Positions 1-8,591 of a stretch of DNA of 16,428 bases are shown in pieces. Under the pieces are notes generated by a model. The model ran no database searches. It was not told the origin of the DNA and saw only the letters and a program-made list of their open reading frames with translations. The stretch comes from Rhizophlyctis rosea. Its lineage: Eukaryota > Chytridiomycota > Chytridiomycetes > Rhizophlyctidales > Rhizophlyctidaceae. The stretch spans positions 1 to 16,428 of the forward strand of contig JADGJC010000467.1 of NCBI GenBank assembly GCA_027596075.1, given 5' to 3'. Made by a program: the position numbers and the translations under genes. Numbering within the stretch: position 1 is the first letter of the stretch; the number at the start of each line of letters is the position of its first letter.

Positions 1-45
1 GTGAGTTGAGGTGGGAGGGATGGAATGGGGAGAAGGGAGGCTTAC

Positions 46-3000
46 CGTTCGATCAGTTTTCGGAGGAGGGTGGATTTTGTTGTGAAGGATTGGTAGGTTA
101 GGAGGAAGGTTTTCAGGAAGTCGAAGTCTATTCGGAGAGGTTTAGTGAAGTCAATAGTTGAAAACCGGTTCTGATAAGATTTTCATATGTCAAAAATTCA
201 AACTTCGCTCCCCTTCCAGACTCCCTCATGACTCGCTCCGGCGAAACTTGCACAGTCTCCCCTCCACACCACCCCATCAACTCCCAAACCTCGCAACCCA
301 AAAAATAACACTCACACAAAATACTATCCCCATGATCCTCAGCCGTCAACCTCTCCACCAACTTATTCAACGTCGCACTCGCAATCTTCCTTTCCCCTCC
401 TCCACCTCCACTCGCTCCACCACCCGGGACTCCAATTCCCCCCAACTCAGCCGGCACCGGCGGTAACGGCTTCTCAGTCGGACTGGCATCCAAATGCGCT
501 TCGCCATCACTGTATTGAATGGTTTCGGAAGTGAGGGGCTCGTCCCAGATGTTTGTTGTGTCGCCGATGCGTTTGAAAAGGCGCTAAGGGGAGGGTTAAT
601 GATGAGAAGTGATGGGGCGAAGGGATGAGGGTTCTTACGGAGACAGGACGTGGGGTTACTTCGAGTGTTAGGTGGGAGGACGGTGGGATGCGTTGAGCGC
701 TTAGGGATTGTGTAAAGTCGAGTTCTAGGTTTAGAACACACCGAATCGACAGTAGAGTGAGACAGGTTACATTCACAGCCCCTTCACTTCCAAACTAACT
801 CAATAAAGTCTCTGTGTGGACGCGACGACTTACCCATCCCACTCTCTGTCCGTACAGATCGGACATCCCCTAACGCAACACCGAATCTTCGACATGCCAG
901 CGGTAAAAGGACCGACAGTGGCCGCGCGAAATCCACGAGAGCATCCACTCGGGCATCCGGATCCAGAGTTGTTGACAGGTGGATTTTGCGGGGTATAGGG
1001 CGATATGTTAGCGAGTCCTGCGTCGGCACAGATAAGATGAAGGCCGTTAGCGTGCTGAAAAATTCCAAAAAGATGACAAAGTTGTCCTTGCCCAACTTCA
1101 AAAGCGTCCCAATTTGAGCATTTTGCATTCCCTTCCTATTTTGTCCTCAATCAAAAGTACCAACTGCAAAACACCCACTAACCTGCTCCCCCAAGTCTCT
1201 AACGACATCCCTAACCCCTCCCTCACTCAAAATCTTCTCACCCGCCGGCCCAAACAACCCCATACTCTCATCATCTCCCTGCCAGTAATTTACCGCCAAC
1301 GTCGCCAACACATCATTGATCGTCGACTTCGGATCTACCCATAGCGTTATTTTACGATATGAGTGTCGTTGGGAAGTGTCGGTAGTGGATGAAGGGGCGC
1401 TCGGTGATGAGAGGGGGAAAAGGACGGGTAGTAAGGTGTAGCGGAGGCGGTAGTGGATGTCTTCCTGTTTTCGAGGATATATGAGGGGACAGATTGGATG
1501 GGGTAGATGCTGAGCGTCATACCTTATGGATCATATCATACTGATCCAGCATTTTTGTTTCTTCCATCCACGTATCTCGCAAGCACATGTGGAGCCCATA
1601 TCGGCCATGTGTGTCGGAAAGCGTTATGCGTCGTTGTTTCAATTGGTATACTATCATTGATAGGACGTCTGGAGATTTTGTCAGGTGCGGTGTGATGAGA
1701 CGGCGTTAGTGGTTTGCATGTGTCGGTTTGCGAAGGGACATCATCTGCCGTACCTGAAATCCGCATACTGGGCAATACCCTCACCGCAAACCGTTGCTCG
1801 GAGTCTGGGATGAAGATGCGAAGAATGAACTGGAAGGATAAAGCTCGGAGTTCCAATGTCTGGTGGTACCGGCAATACATTAGATCCTCTTCTCCTCTTG
1901 ACACTCCGCGAACCGGCTTCCACCTCTTTTCCCATTGAAAAACAACATAGTCACATACCGCATTTTCAACCTCATATCCAATAATCATATTCCCCTCTTC
2001 CAACCACATTCCCCACCTGGGATGATACAACCCCCATCGCTCACCCTCACTCGTTGTTCCAATATGTTGACGCGCCCGAATCCGATCAATAGCATCGCGC
2101 ACCCCGACGCCAAATGAGTATTCTAGCGTGTGGCGGGTGGTGGACGGTGGAACTATGATGTTTGTGCGGAGAAGGGTGGGAACGTGATGGATGAGGAACT
2201 CGTCCTAAAGGCGAAGAGGAAGAGTACCATTAGAGATGGTTCATAACATCGTAAGCATCAAGGTCAGATATCCGTGTCTGCACGACATGCAAAACATAAA
2301 AAGCAAACACACGTACCTACCCCCTGCATAGTCCCATACATCGACAACTTCTCATCCATATTCATCCAAATCCTCACACCAGGTGTACTCCGATCCAATT
2401 TCCCCAATCGAAATGCCTCGATATTGATTGTATTCATCCCTTGCGCTCCGACATCAACCCCACCGCCCATTGACGTCGCTACACTCATCTCACTTCCCCT
2501 CCGTTCCATGTTAGCTCCTCTCGGCGTCGCCTTCTCGTCTGACGTCGACGTGCGACTCCGCACGGTGTTGGTGTCCGCATCCGAAAATGATAACGTCTCG
2601 GTATCTGATCGGGCGGGGTTGGGACTTTTGATTTGCGAGAGGTTGAGGACTGTTGTGATGGTTTCGCGGGCGGTGCTGTTTGGGTGGACGCGAGCAGTGT
2701 AGGCCTTCTGGTTGAAGTTGACGGTGATTTGTATCGGAAGGAGCGTTGAGAGTGGGAGAATGATGTTGTCCGGTGTATCTTTGGAAAACTTGGTTAGTGA
2801 TTGATGACAACTTGCATCCTTCAAGTGTGCGAAAAATTTGATGATAGGACTGTTACCTTCCTCCAAGTCATTGATATCTTCAGCATCATTGATATTGACA
2901 CTGAAATTACTGGTAACTGAATCTACGATCAGAAATGAAAGTCATTAGCATGTGTCATCACTTCCAAGATCGGGGTTTCGGGACAGTATCACCTCGCCAT

Positions 3001-3672
3001 CGTCGCCCCAAAGTAGCATTCTTCCCGCCGCTCCGTGTCGACCGTGGAGATGACAAGTCCGAAGCAGCGTCCGCCAAATGACCATGGGACAGACTTTTGA
3101 CTAGTGATCGTGGTGTCGCTGCAGACCCTACGTCGTCCATACTTGTCTTTGAGGTCGTGCGCGGACGGAAGCGAGAGAGTAGGGAATCTGCGAAGGGGGC
3201 GGTTCGCAATTCAGAGAATTGTTTCTGGTATTCGCTGATAGGACTTATTAAAAGCGAAACGGTCAAACTTACCCCTCTTCCTCGTCCCCGTCCCCTCATC
3301 TGAACTCGCAACACTACTTGCGACACTACTCGCAACACTGGCAGAGCTCCCACTTCGTATAATGGCTCTACCACCATGTCCTGGCCCATCCTGTGCACCC
3401 GCGATATCACCCATCGAGGCAGACGCGACAATGCCTTTCGGTGATTCTCCCATACTACCACTGCTACCTTTCCAAGCCACGGTTTTCCCAAAAACTTTCT
3501 TCCACCGCGGCTCACTTCCATTCTCGTCCATGCTTTCCATGCTTGTGCTTCTGCTGAAGTTCCCCATTCGATTATCTCTTGGGCGCATGTTGCGACCTTT
3601 CATTGCGCTGGTGGGCGGTGAATTGGATTTGAGGTCTTCATCGGGCCAAGGTGCGACTGATGCGGCGTGCAT
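46..3672 (-). CDS. Ras guanine-nucleotide exchange factor with tandem ubiquitin-like modules, 5' part (partial)
   Basis: Predicted activator of a Ras-family GTPase at the membrane or cortex. My exon model (minus strand) is 3672-3273, 3187-2993, 2922-2857, 2778-2321, 2204-1754, 1668-1523, 1464-1183, 1017-834, 724-639, 583-316 and 127-46. All junctions keep frame, giving 872 residues before the gene leaves the window. Residues 1-220 are Ser/Arg-rich and probably disordered. From about 221 to 760 there are successive beta-grasp-like units, with landmarks WGLYHPRWGMWLEEG, YGLHMCLRDTWMEE and MGLFGPAGEKIL, each followed by a basic strand. They resemble talin F0/F1 or RA domains. Residues 820-872 carry the RasGEF N-terminal motif: TLNKLVERLT, then FLKTFLLTYQSFTT and LLRKLIE. 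The catalytic CDC25 domain would lie beyond the left edge. Less certain points: the 2992-2923 intron has a weak GTGATA donor (61 bp alternative 2961-2901), and a 45 bp in-frame intron at 1904-1860 is possible. Confidence 0.8.
3305..3340. repeat. Three tandem 12-bp repeats inside RasGEF exon 1
   Basis: Three near-identical 12-mers (ctcgcaacacta, cttgcgacacta, ctcgcaacactg) lie head to tail. On the minus strand they encode repeated Ser-Val-Ala-Ser units in the disordered N-terminal tail of the RasGEF. The units differ by one to two bases and keep the frame, so this looks like a small in-frame expansion. Confidence 0.85.
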
Positions 3673-4115
3673 TGTATGCGAGGAAATGCTGTTACGGTAT
3701 TATAAGATTTTCAGGAAGGGTGGACAGATGGCACAAATGGAGATGTGACGGGACAGCAAGCGGAAATGCAATTCGGTGATATTTTTGCTTCTCGGCGGCG
3801 GATTTTGAGACGATTGAGCAATTGTTTTACTATTGAGGTTGCTGGTTTTAAAGGCAAGAAAACCACAGATCTGGAAGTGAATCCGATCGCAGGTGCGCAA
3901 GATGGCGAGAAGGTTTTGTGATAAGTCGCATCATTGTGCGTGATCGGCCCCGATCATGTCATTTTGAGGGACTACAGGGTCTGATCGGGATCTACTGCGG
4001 CTTGGTAAGGGTACCATTTAGTAGATGGACTTCACGTTGCAGTCCATAAACCCATCACCCACTTCTACCTTCCCTCTTCATAGCAAATATACGCGAGCAC
4101 ACAAGCACGACCATC
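3673..4115. promoter_or_regulatory. Divergent intergenic region between the RasGEF and cortactin-like genes
   Basis: This 443 bp spacer separates two start codons that point away from each other, so it probably holds both promoters. I see no convincing open frame. It contains several CCGATC/GATCGG motifs: CCGATCG at 3883-3889, the inverted repeat at 3941-3956 and TGATCGG at 3982-3988. A pyrimidine-rich stretch (about 4054-4080) precedes the cortactin-like start, which suits a fungal transcription start region. No clear TATA box was seen. Confidence 0.5.
3941..3956. promoter_or_regulatory. Perfect inverted repeat TGATCGG-CC-CCGATCA, candidate factor-binding site
   Basis: Two 7-base arms separated by 2 bases form a perfect palindrome in the middle of the divergent promoter. 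Further half-sites of the same sequence occur at 3883-3888 and 3982-3988. Clustering in a shared promoter suggests a dimeric transcription-factor site. The factor is unknown and no function has been shown. Confidence 0.4.
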
Positions 4116-4578
4116 ATGAGTTCAAACATGTGGAAATCCACGACGGGCCACGACGTCAAACTACCTCCTCCTGAACCAGCTGCCGACGATGACTGGGACA
4201 GTGATCCCAACTTTGTTAACAGTGTTAGCGAGAAGGATCAACGATGGGGTTCGAAGTCTATTGACCCGAATCCAGGAAAAAAGACAGAGGGGGTTGATCT
4301 TGCTGGTAAGTAGTCCGTACATCTCCGCATCCCAGTTTTCTGGCGTCAGCTGATCTGTCTTGCATAGAATTGAGGAAAAAAGTGGTAGAAGGTCATGATA
4401 AATCTGTAAGAGTCTTCCGAATGCTGATCTATGCAGGACACAGTGTCCCCTCTGTGTATCTGATCACATTTTTTTTTACGCACTACCATCATAGAAATTA
4501 GAGGAATGGAAAAAGGACAAGGCGAAACAGGTCCAGGAGTCGTATGGTGTCGGCAAATCGCAAAAGCCATCACAATGA
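4116..4578 (+). CDS. Minimal cortactin-like protein: N-terminal acidic (Arp2/3-binding) region only
   Basis: Three exons, 4116-4305, 4368-4405 and 4495-4578, encode 103 residues. Both introns have GTAAG donors, CTGAT branch sites and TAG acceptors. The sequence follows the cortactin/HS1 N-terminus closely: MWK followed by GHDV (second Met, residue 5, aligns with the cortactin start), an acidic stretch with the DDW motif, then DPNFVNSVSEKDQRWGSK and LRKKVVEGHDK. In cortactin this region binds Arp3 through DDW and helps activate Arp2/3-driven branching. After a charged Lys/Glu helix the protein stops at SYGVGKSQ, where the first cortactin repeat would begin. There are no F-actin-binding repeats, proline-rich region or SH3 domain. 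A polyadenylation signal follows two bases after the stop, so the short form looks intended. By inference it is a compact Arp2/3 modulator; activity is unproven. Confidence 0.85.
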
Positions 4579-4579
4579 T

Positions 4580-4585
4580 AATAAA
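4580..4585 (+). terminator. AATAAA polyadenylation signal of the cortactin-like gene
   Basis: A perfect AATAAA lies two bases beyond the TGA stop of the cortactin-like gene. This supports the stop as the genuine gene end and argues against further downstream exons carrying cortactin repeats. Confidence 0.6.
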
Positions 4586-4748
4586 GGTTTTGATTCATCG
4601 AGAAGTGTAAATTGAGTCTCGTGAACGTCACAGAAGGTCAGGCTCCATGAATTTGGAGGTGGATAAGTTGGATAGGGGGAGGCTTGCGCAACTCGGGTCA
4701 TAACTTAGATCCGATATTTGGGTAGTTTGGAGATTCCAAGAACACCAT

Positions 4749-4754
4749 TTTATT
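4749..4754 (-). terminator. AATAAA polyadenylation signal on the minus strand
   Basis: The plus-strand TTTATT reads AATAAA on the minus strand, about 200 bases past the stop of the unrecognised minus-strand gene. It fits that gene's 3' end and faces the cortactin-like gene in a convergent arrangement. Confidence 0.4.
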
Positions 4755-4955
4755 CATCAATGTCTATAACACAGGAACATGTGCCCCTATCATTACTTGA
4801 AAAAGGGCGGAAAAAGAAGTGCCAATAATCGTCGATGACAAACAGTCTTTGCGCTCTTCTGAATTGCGGAAATAGCCCGTTGCATCAACTGAAATTGATA
4901 AAGATCAGGTTATTACTGAAGTGGGAACACATATCACCAATAATGTTACCTCCTT

Positions 4956-5338
4956 CTAATAGTGCTCAATCCCAGTTTCCAGATGTTCGTTTCGAAAGAA
5001 AGTCTGCACCACACAATTCAATCTAAAGAGAGATTCATCCAGTCCAATCAATATGACCCCTTCATCAGCGCAGTCTACAAGTGTCATGTTGCTGTAATGG
5101 GACTTGCATTCAATCCAGTGCCACACAGTCAACTTCTGACCACCGGCTTACAGTGCATCTTCCACATGTCCGCCATGTGGTGGCAAAACTCATTGACATC
5201 CTGACGCGCTTCAGGGTCCCACGTTGGGCCTAAACTATGCGATACTAGGATACGATTATACATGTGTTCCCTCAGATTCTCCTGGCTGATACCGAATGCT
5301 GCTTCACCTTCTTTGTATATAACAATCCAGAGGACTTC
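4956..5338 (-). CDS. Unrecognised spliced protein gene, C-terminal part
   Basis: Two open stretches on the minus strand look coding. The first (5338-5152) contains WIVIYKEGEAAFGIS, ENLREHMYNRIL and TWDPEARQDVNEFCHHMADM. The second (5074-4956) contains CADEGVILIGLDESLFRLN and ends at a TAG. A 77 bp intron (5151-5075) with a GTAAGC donor and TTGTAG acceptor joins them in frame; without it the frames are offset. A minus-strand AATAAA follows at 4749-4754. I do not recognise the family. The 5' end is unresolved: in the frame used here a TGA lies just above 5338, so an upstream intron is needed. A minus-strand open frame spanning 5272-5667, with FEAVLYHLGWHPVTGN, could hold the earlier exon, but its start would lie 8 bp from the arrestin start codon. 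A decaying gene fragment is the main alternative. Confidence 0.45.
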
Positions 5339-5675
5339 TCAATTCCAAAACAACATCCAACATTGGTTGAAGTCTCGCTTAAAGTTGTCTCTCTATTGCT
5401 GATGTCAGCAGCAGGTAAATTGCCAGTCACTGGATGCCAGCCAAGGTGGTACAGCACCGCCTCAAACGATATTGTGCTTGCCAAGTCCGTCTTGTGCCTT
5501 CTCGTTATCTCTTCACCAGCTTTTCGCCCACTTTTTACATCACATCTTTGCTCCATCTTTCGTTCATAAATCGTCAAATACAATTCTCTTCGTTCATTCC
5601 AAGTTATATCAACAGATTGGTAAAACTCCTCATACCCACTGCTCGTCCAAAATATACCCCCCGTCATACCCCACC
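5339..5675. other. Arrestin 5' region, possibly overlapping the unrecognised gene's first exon
   Basis: The last 150 bases before the arrestin start are C/T-rich on the plus strand, as expected for a fungal promoter or 5' UTR. The minus strand is open across 5667-5272 and might encode the N-terminus of the neighbouring unrecognised gene. The plus frame of arrestin is also open back to an in-frame ATG at 5472, but that stretch has UTR-like composition and no family similarity. Confidence 0.4.
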
Positions 5676-6740
5676 ATGCCTGTATCAGTTGCGATCGTCC
5701 CTTGGGAGGGAACCACCTCCTTCGTTACCGGCACGCCAAATACCCCCACCTTCCGAATATGCGGTTGCGTCAAAATTGCAAATGCGCCGTCAGCTCCGGA
5801 GAAGATGAAATATAAAAACGTCCATTCCGCCGTTGTTTCTCTCAATATCAAGATGTCTAGCAATATCCGAAAGCAGAGAGGGGACAGTAGTGTGCGGTAT
5901 CATGAAAAACACATCCTTTTCAATCAGAGTATCATTCTAGTACATCCTCCGCAACCAGATCATGCTTCTCGTGATGGTGAAATGGTAGCAACAGGTCACA
6001 GTACGATAGACCCAATCCCACCCAATGGCTTCATCGTCCTCCCCTTCAATTTCGCTCCACAATCCTCCTTGATCCCCTTTCATACCAGCGACGCTCTGAG
6101 ATTCGGTCATGATTGCCGCTACAACATGAAGTACACACTCTCAACTTCAGTCCACATTCCCCGTAAACACCTCTTCAACATGAACGTGCAAGGACAACTA
6201 CGAGTCCCCGTCCACGTCCCATCACCTTACCTCTCCATCATATCCGAAAACCCCCCATCACCAGCTGGCTGGATAGACTCAGTCCCATACAACCTCAACA
6301 CCTCCACAACCGAAACGCCTCGTACACCATTCCTGTTCAACCTCACACTAGAGCACGGCACAGTCCTCCACCCAAACACACCCATTCCCATCCGTTTCCG
6401 AATCACCCCCTCATCTGAATCGGGTTCCCACACCACCAAAATCCTTGCAATACGGATTAGAGTGAAGCAGTACCATACGGTGCGGATCAAGCGGTACACA
6501 GGCTCGAATACAAGCGTGATACTGTCGCATGAGATTAAACAGGAAGTTAATGGGGAGTTTTGGAAAAGTAGGGATGTTGTTTTGGTGATGGGAGGTGATT
6601 TGGGACAGATCAGGGATACGAATGTTGGTGGGAGGGGGTTGTTGGAGGTTAGGCATCGGTTGAAGGTGAGGGTCGTTACGGATGGGATGAGTGGTAAGGT
6701 GAATTTTGTGACGGATGTGGTTGTTGCGAGACTTGCTTGA
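5676..6740 (+). CDS. Arrestin-fold protein (arrestin-like trafficking adaptor)
   Basis: Single-exon gene of 354 residues. Its start sits in a good eukaryotic context (CCACCATGCC). The N-terminal half looks like an arrestin N domain: an opening strand followed by TFRICGCVKI, a strand with AVVSLNIKMSS, and IPPNGFIVLPFNFAPQSS before RYNMKYTLSTSVHIP. The C-terminal half has HPNTPIPIRFRITP, ILAIRIRVKQYHTVRIKR and closes with LLEVRHRLKVRV and a final strand, as in arrestin C domains. In fungi such proteins recruit ubiquitin ligases to membrane cargo or act in pH and receptor signalling. I see no PPxY or clear PxY ligase-binding motif and no long tail, so it may work differently from yeast ARTs. Base use changes sharply near 6430, from C-ending to G-ending codons, without loss of frame. 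The fold call is by pattern, not by a profile search. Confidence 0.7.
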   Translation: MPVSVAIVPWEGTTSFVTGTPNTPTFRICGCVKIANAPSAPEKMKYKNVHSAVVSLNIKMSSNIRKQRGDSSVRYHEKHILFNQSIILVHPPQPDHASRDGEMVATGHSTIDPIPPNGFIVLPFNFAPQSSLIPFHTSDALRFGHDCRYNMKYTLSTSVHIPRKHLFNMNVQGQLRVPVHVPSPYLSIISENPPSPAGWIDSVPYNLNTSTTETPRTPFLFNLTLEHGTVLHPNTPIPIRFRITPSSESGSHTTKILAIRIRVKQYHTVRIKRYTGSNTSVILSHEIKQEVNGEFWKSRDVVLVMGGDLGQIRDTNVGGRGLLEVRHRLKVRVVTDGMSGKVNFVTDVVVARLA

Positions 6741-7423
6741 AAATTTTACAAGTGGAAGGCCGATGTGCATTCTATGTATATAGTCACGTACATCTGAAAT
6801 TTGTAGTTAGTTAGTGTTCATTTTTGATCTCGCAATGACAAAATGTAGTTGCAATGTGTATTGGCCGGGAATGGCAATCTAATGATTTGATCATGCGTAA
6901 ACAAATACCCTATTCGGACTCTGGTAAATTTGTTTGTGCATGAAAACGTCGTCCGAGCAACGAGTGAAGTATCGGAAAAAGGAAACTTCCCGACTTGGGA
7001 AGATGTTGAATGGCTCATCCGTGTACTCCGATACACTCAATCTGGGCAGGTCACGATTGCAGGTGACGATTTTCATGGAGCAAATAGTGTTCAAGGCGTT
7101 AGGAAGCTATTTTCAAAATCTGCAGCTTCGAGCTCGTGAAACACACTACATAAGACTGTCCGCACGCCTAGACGCCTCTATCAGACAAAAAAAAAAAACA
7201 CGTCCAATACATGTCTGTATCAACTCGGTATCGGAAGCCAACAACCATTTGAGCTTCAGGTCACCCGATCCTGGACACAATGTCAAACTGCTTCTGCCTC
7301 ACACTGAATGAGTCTTTATGATCACGAACGAGTGATGATTGTCTCAAGAAAATAACAGATGCGAGGGGGGCAAAAAACAGTCGACAGACAAATCTAATGG
7401 GAAACCTTCCCGCCACCACCGCC
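6741..7423. other. Convergent intergenic region between arrestin and methyltransferase genes
   Basis: This stretch should hold the 3' UTRs of the arrestin (plus) and methyltransferase (minus) genes. A plus-strand frame is open from 6891 to 7139 and reads protein-like (NFPTWEDVEWLIRVLRY), but it has no ATG at all. It could be an exon whose partners I cannot find, a remnant, or chance. A run of 12 A lies at 7187-7198. No other signal was seen. Confidence 0.4.
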
Positions 7424-8591
7424 TCACCCTCTTCTCCCCCTAAACTCCAAAATCCTACTAGTCTCATCTTCCATACTAACGGCCAAATTCCTCTTCGGAA
7501 ACGGGTGTTCCTTCACCATCACATCCACGAACGCAATCTCCTCCATCAACGCTTTCAAGGAAGACGCAGAGTGCCGCCATCGCGTTTCCGTGCCCTTCAC
7601 ATTTTGGTGAACCCATTCTCGAGCTTCCGTTGTGCCCCCACAAGCACCAAAGTGTATGCCAGTGGATGGGCGCAGAGCTTGTAGCACGCGGGTGAGGAAG
7701 CGTTTGCCTTCTGCGTATGACAGGCACTGGGTGAAAGAAGAATGAAAGATGGTTCAAACCGTCATTTATAAGTGATGCCTCCAGTGGTTCGGTGTGGCAG
7801 CCAAATTTGCGTCCACAATGAATGGCGAAGAGTGCCAGACACTCACATGCAAAATCAGCAAATTCACCACGAAATCAAACTGCCCCTCCAACCCCTCCTT
7901 CTCCAAATCCATAACCCCCTCCCCACCATCTTCACCACCAAAGTCGCCAAAAACACCGGAAACACCCTCGATCTTGCCTTTACACCCATCGTCCTGGTAC
8001 AACTTCCCGCCAAGTTTCCAGTAGCCGTCAATCAGGTCAGACACGGTGACAGAGCGTGGGTCGACGCCGTCAAGGATGTACTGGCGGAAGTCTGTGCCGA
8101 AGCAGACACCAACTTCCAGAGTGCGGGTTTGCGGTGTTTGTGAGGAGATGAAAGTTTGGTAGAAGGAATGGCGTTGTATGCGGGGTTCGAGGAAGAGGAT
8201 GTTGGCTATGCAACCGAAGGTATGGTACTGCGATGGAGAGGAATGGATGGAAGTATGGTCTTCATGTTAGATACCTCATGAACCGAAGAGTCCAAGGCAT
8301 GTCATGTGTAGAGCCAAATCTCAAATTCTTTTTCGCTAAAACGGCGACCCGACTCCCATTCCCCATCTCCGCATCACACTGCCATCCGTCCGTCATGCAA
8401 CCAAACAACCCATGCCAAAAACTAACCTGTCGCCTACATTCCTCAACAATTCCAACCACATGCCTTTTCAAAACTTCCAAATCTGTTTCGCCCGTATACT
8501 TCTGCACGAAAGCTAGCTCATTGTCAGAGATATCTCGGATTGGGGCATTGTTGAAGTTTGCGCGAGAAGCGGGCGTGGATGGCGTGGTCAT
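7424..8591 (-). CDS. Class I SAM-dependent methyltransferase
   Basis: Three exons, 8591-8427, 8227-7847 and 7726-7424, encode 282 residues. Introns of 199 and 120 bp have GTTAGT and GTGAGT donors, and all junctions are phase 0. The segment after the first junction reads YHTFGCIANILFLEPRIQRH, a lead-in helix. The SAM-binding motif I is LEVGVCFGTD (residues 92-101), followed by the acidic strand VTVSDLIDGYW (Asp119) and the motif IV-like strand FDFVVNLLILH (172-182). The next exon opens with CLSYAEGKRFLTRVLQALRP, typical of the helix after motif IV in Rossmann-fold methyltransferases. The C-terminus contains FGACGGTTEAREWV and a basic tail. The substrate cannot be read from the sequence; a small-molecule or protein substrate is equally possible. 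No signal peptide or membrane segment is visible. A TATA-like box sits 67 bases upstream of the start. Confidence 0.78.

Larger units (their letters stand above)
4579..4955. other. Convergent intergenic / 3' UTR region
   Basis: This stretch lies between the cortactin-like gene (plus) and the unrecognised minus-strand gene, so it should hold both 3' UTRs. On the minus strand, GTAACA near 4950 and a CAG acceptor near 4890 could mark a 3' UTR intron. A TTTATT (minus AATAAA) lies at 4749-4754. No other coding signal was seen. Confidence 0.4.

Noticed and set aside
1904..2002. GTATGT donor near 1958 splicing to the CAG at about 1860 (99 bp)
   Set aside because: It would remove DYVVFQWEKRWKPVR, which aligns with the final strand of the ubiquitin-like unit and so is most likely coding.
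2958..3521. Single 187-residue minus-strand protein
   Set aside because: Only the part from 3187 to about 2993 belongs to a gene (RasGEF exon 2). The earlier part is a shadow of exon 1 in another frame, and the last part is taken as intron (the alternative donor at 2961 would keep it).
4580..4760. Search for further exons with cortactin repeats
   Set aside because: No repeat-like segment was found on the plus strand, and an AATAAA follows directly after the stop.
5129..5147. Frameshift or pseudogene call between the two exons of the unrecognised minus-strand gene
   Set aside because: A canonical intron (5151-5075) restores the frame, so no mutation needs to be assumed, although decay is not excluded.
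5472..5675. In-frame upstream start adding 68 residues to the arrestin-fold protein
   Set aside because: The added stretch has C/T-rich leader composition and no arrestin similarity, and the ATG at 5676 has the better context.
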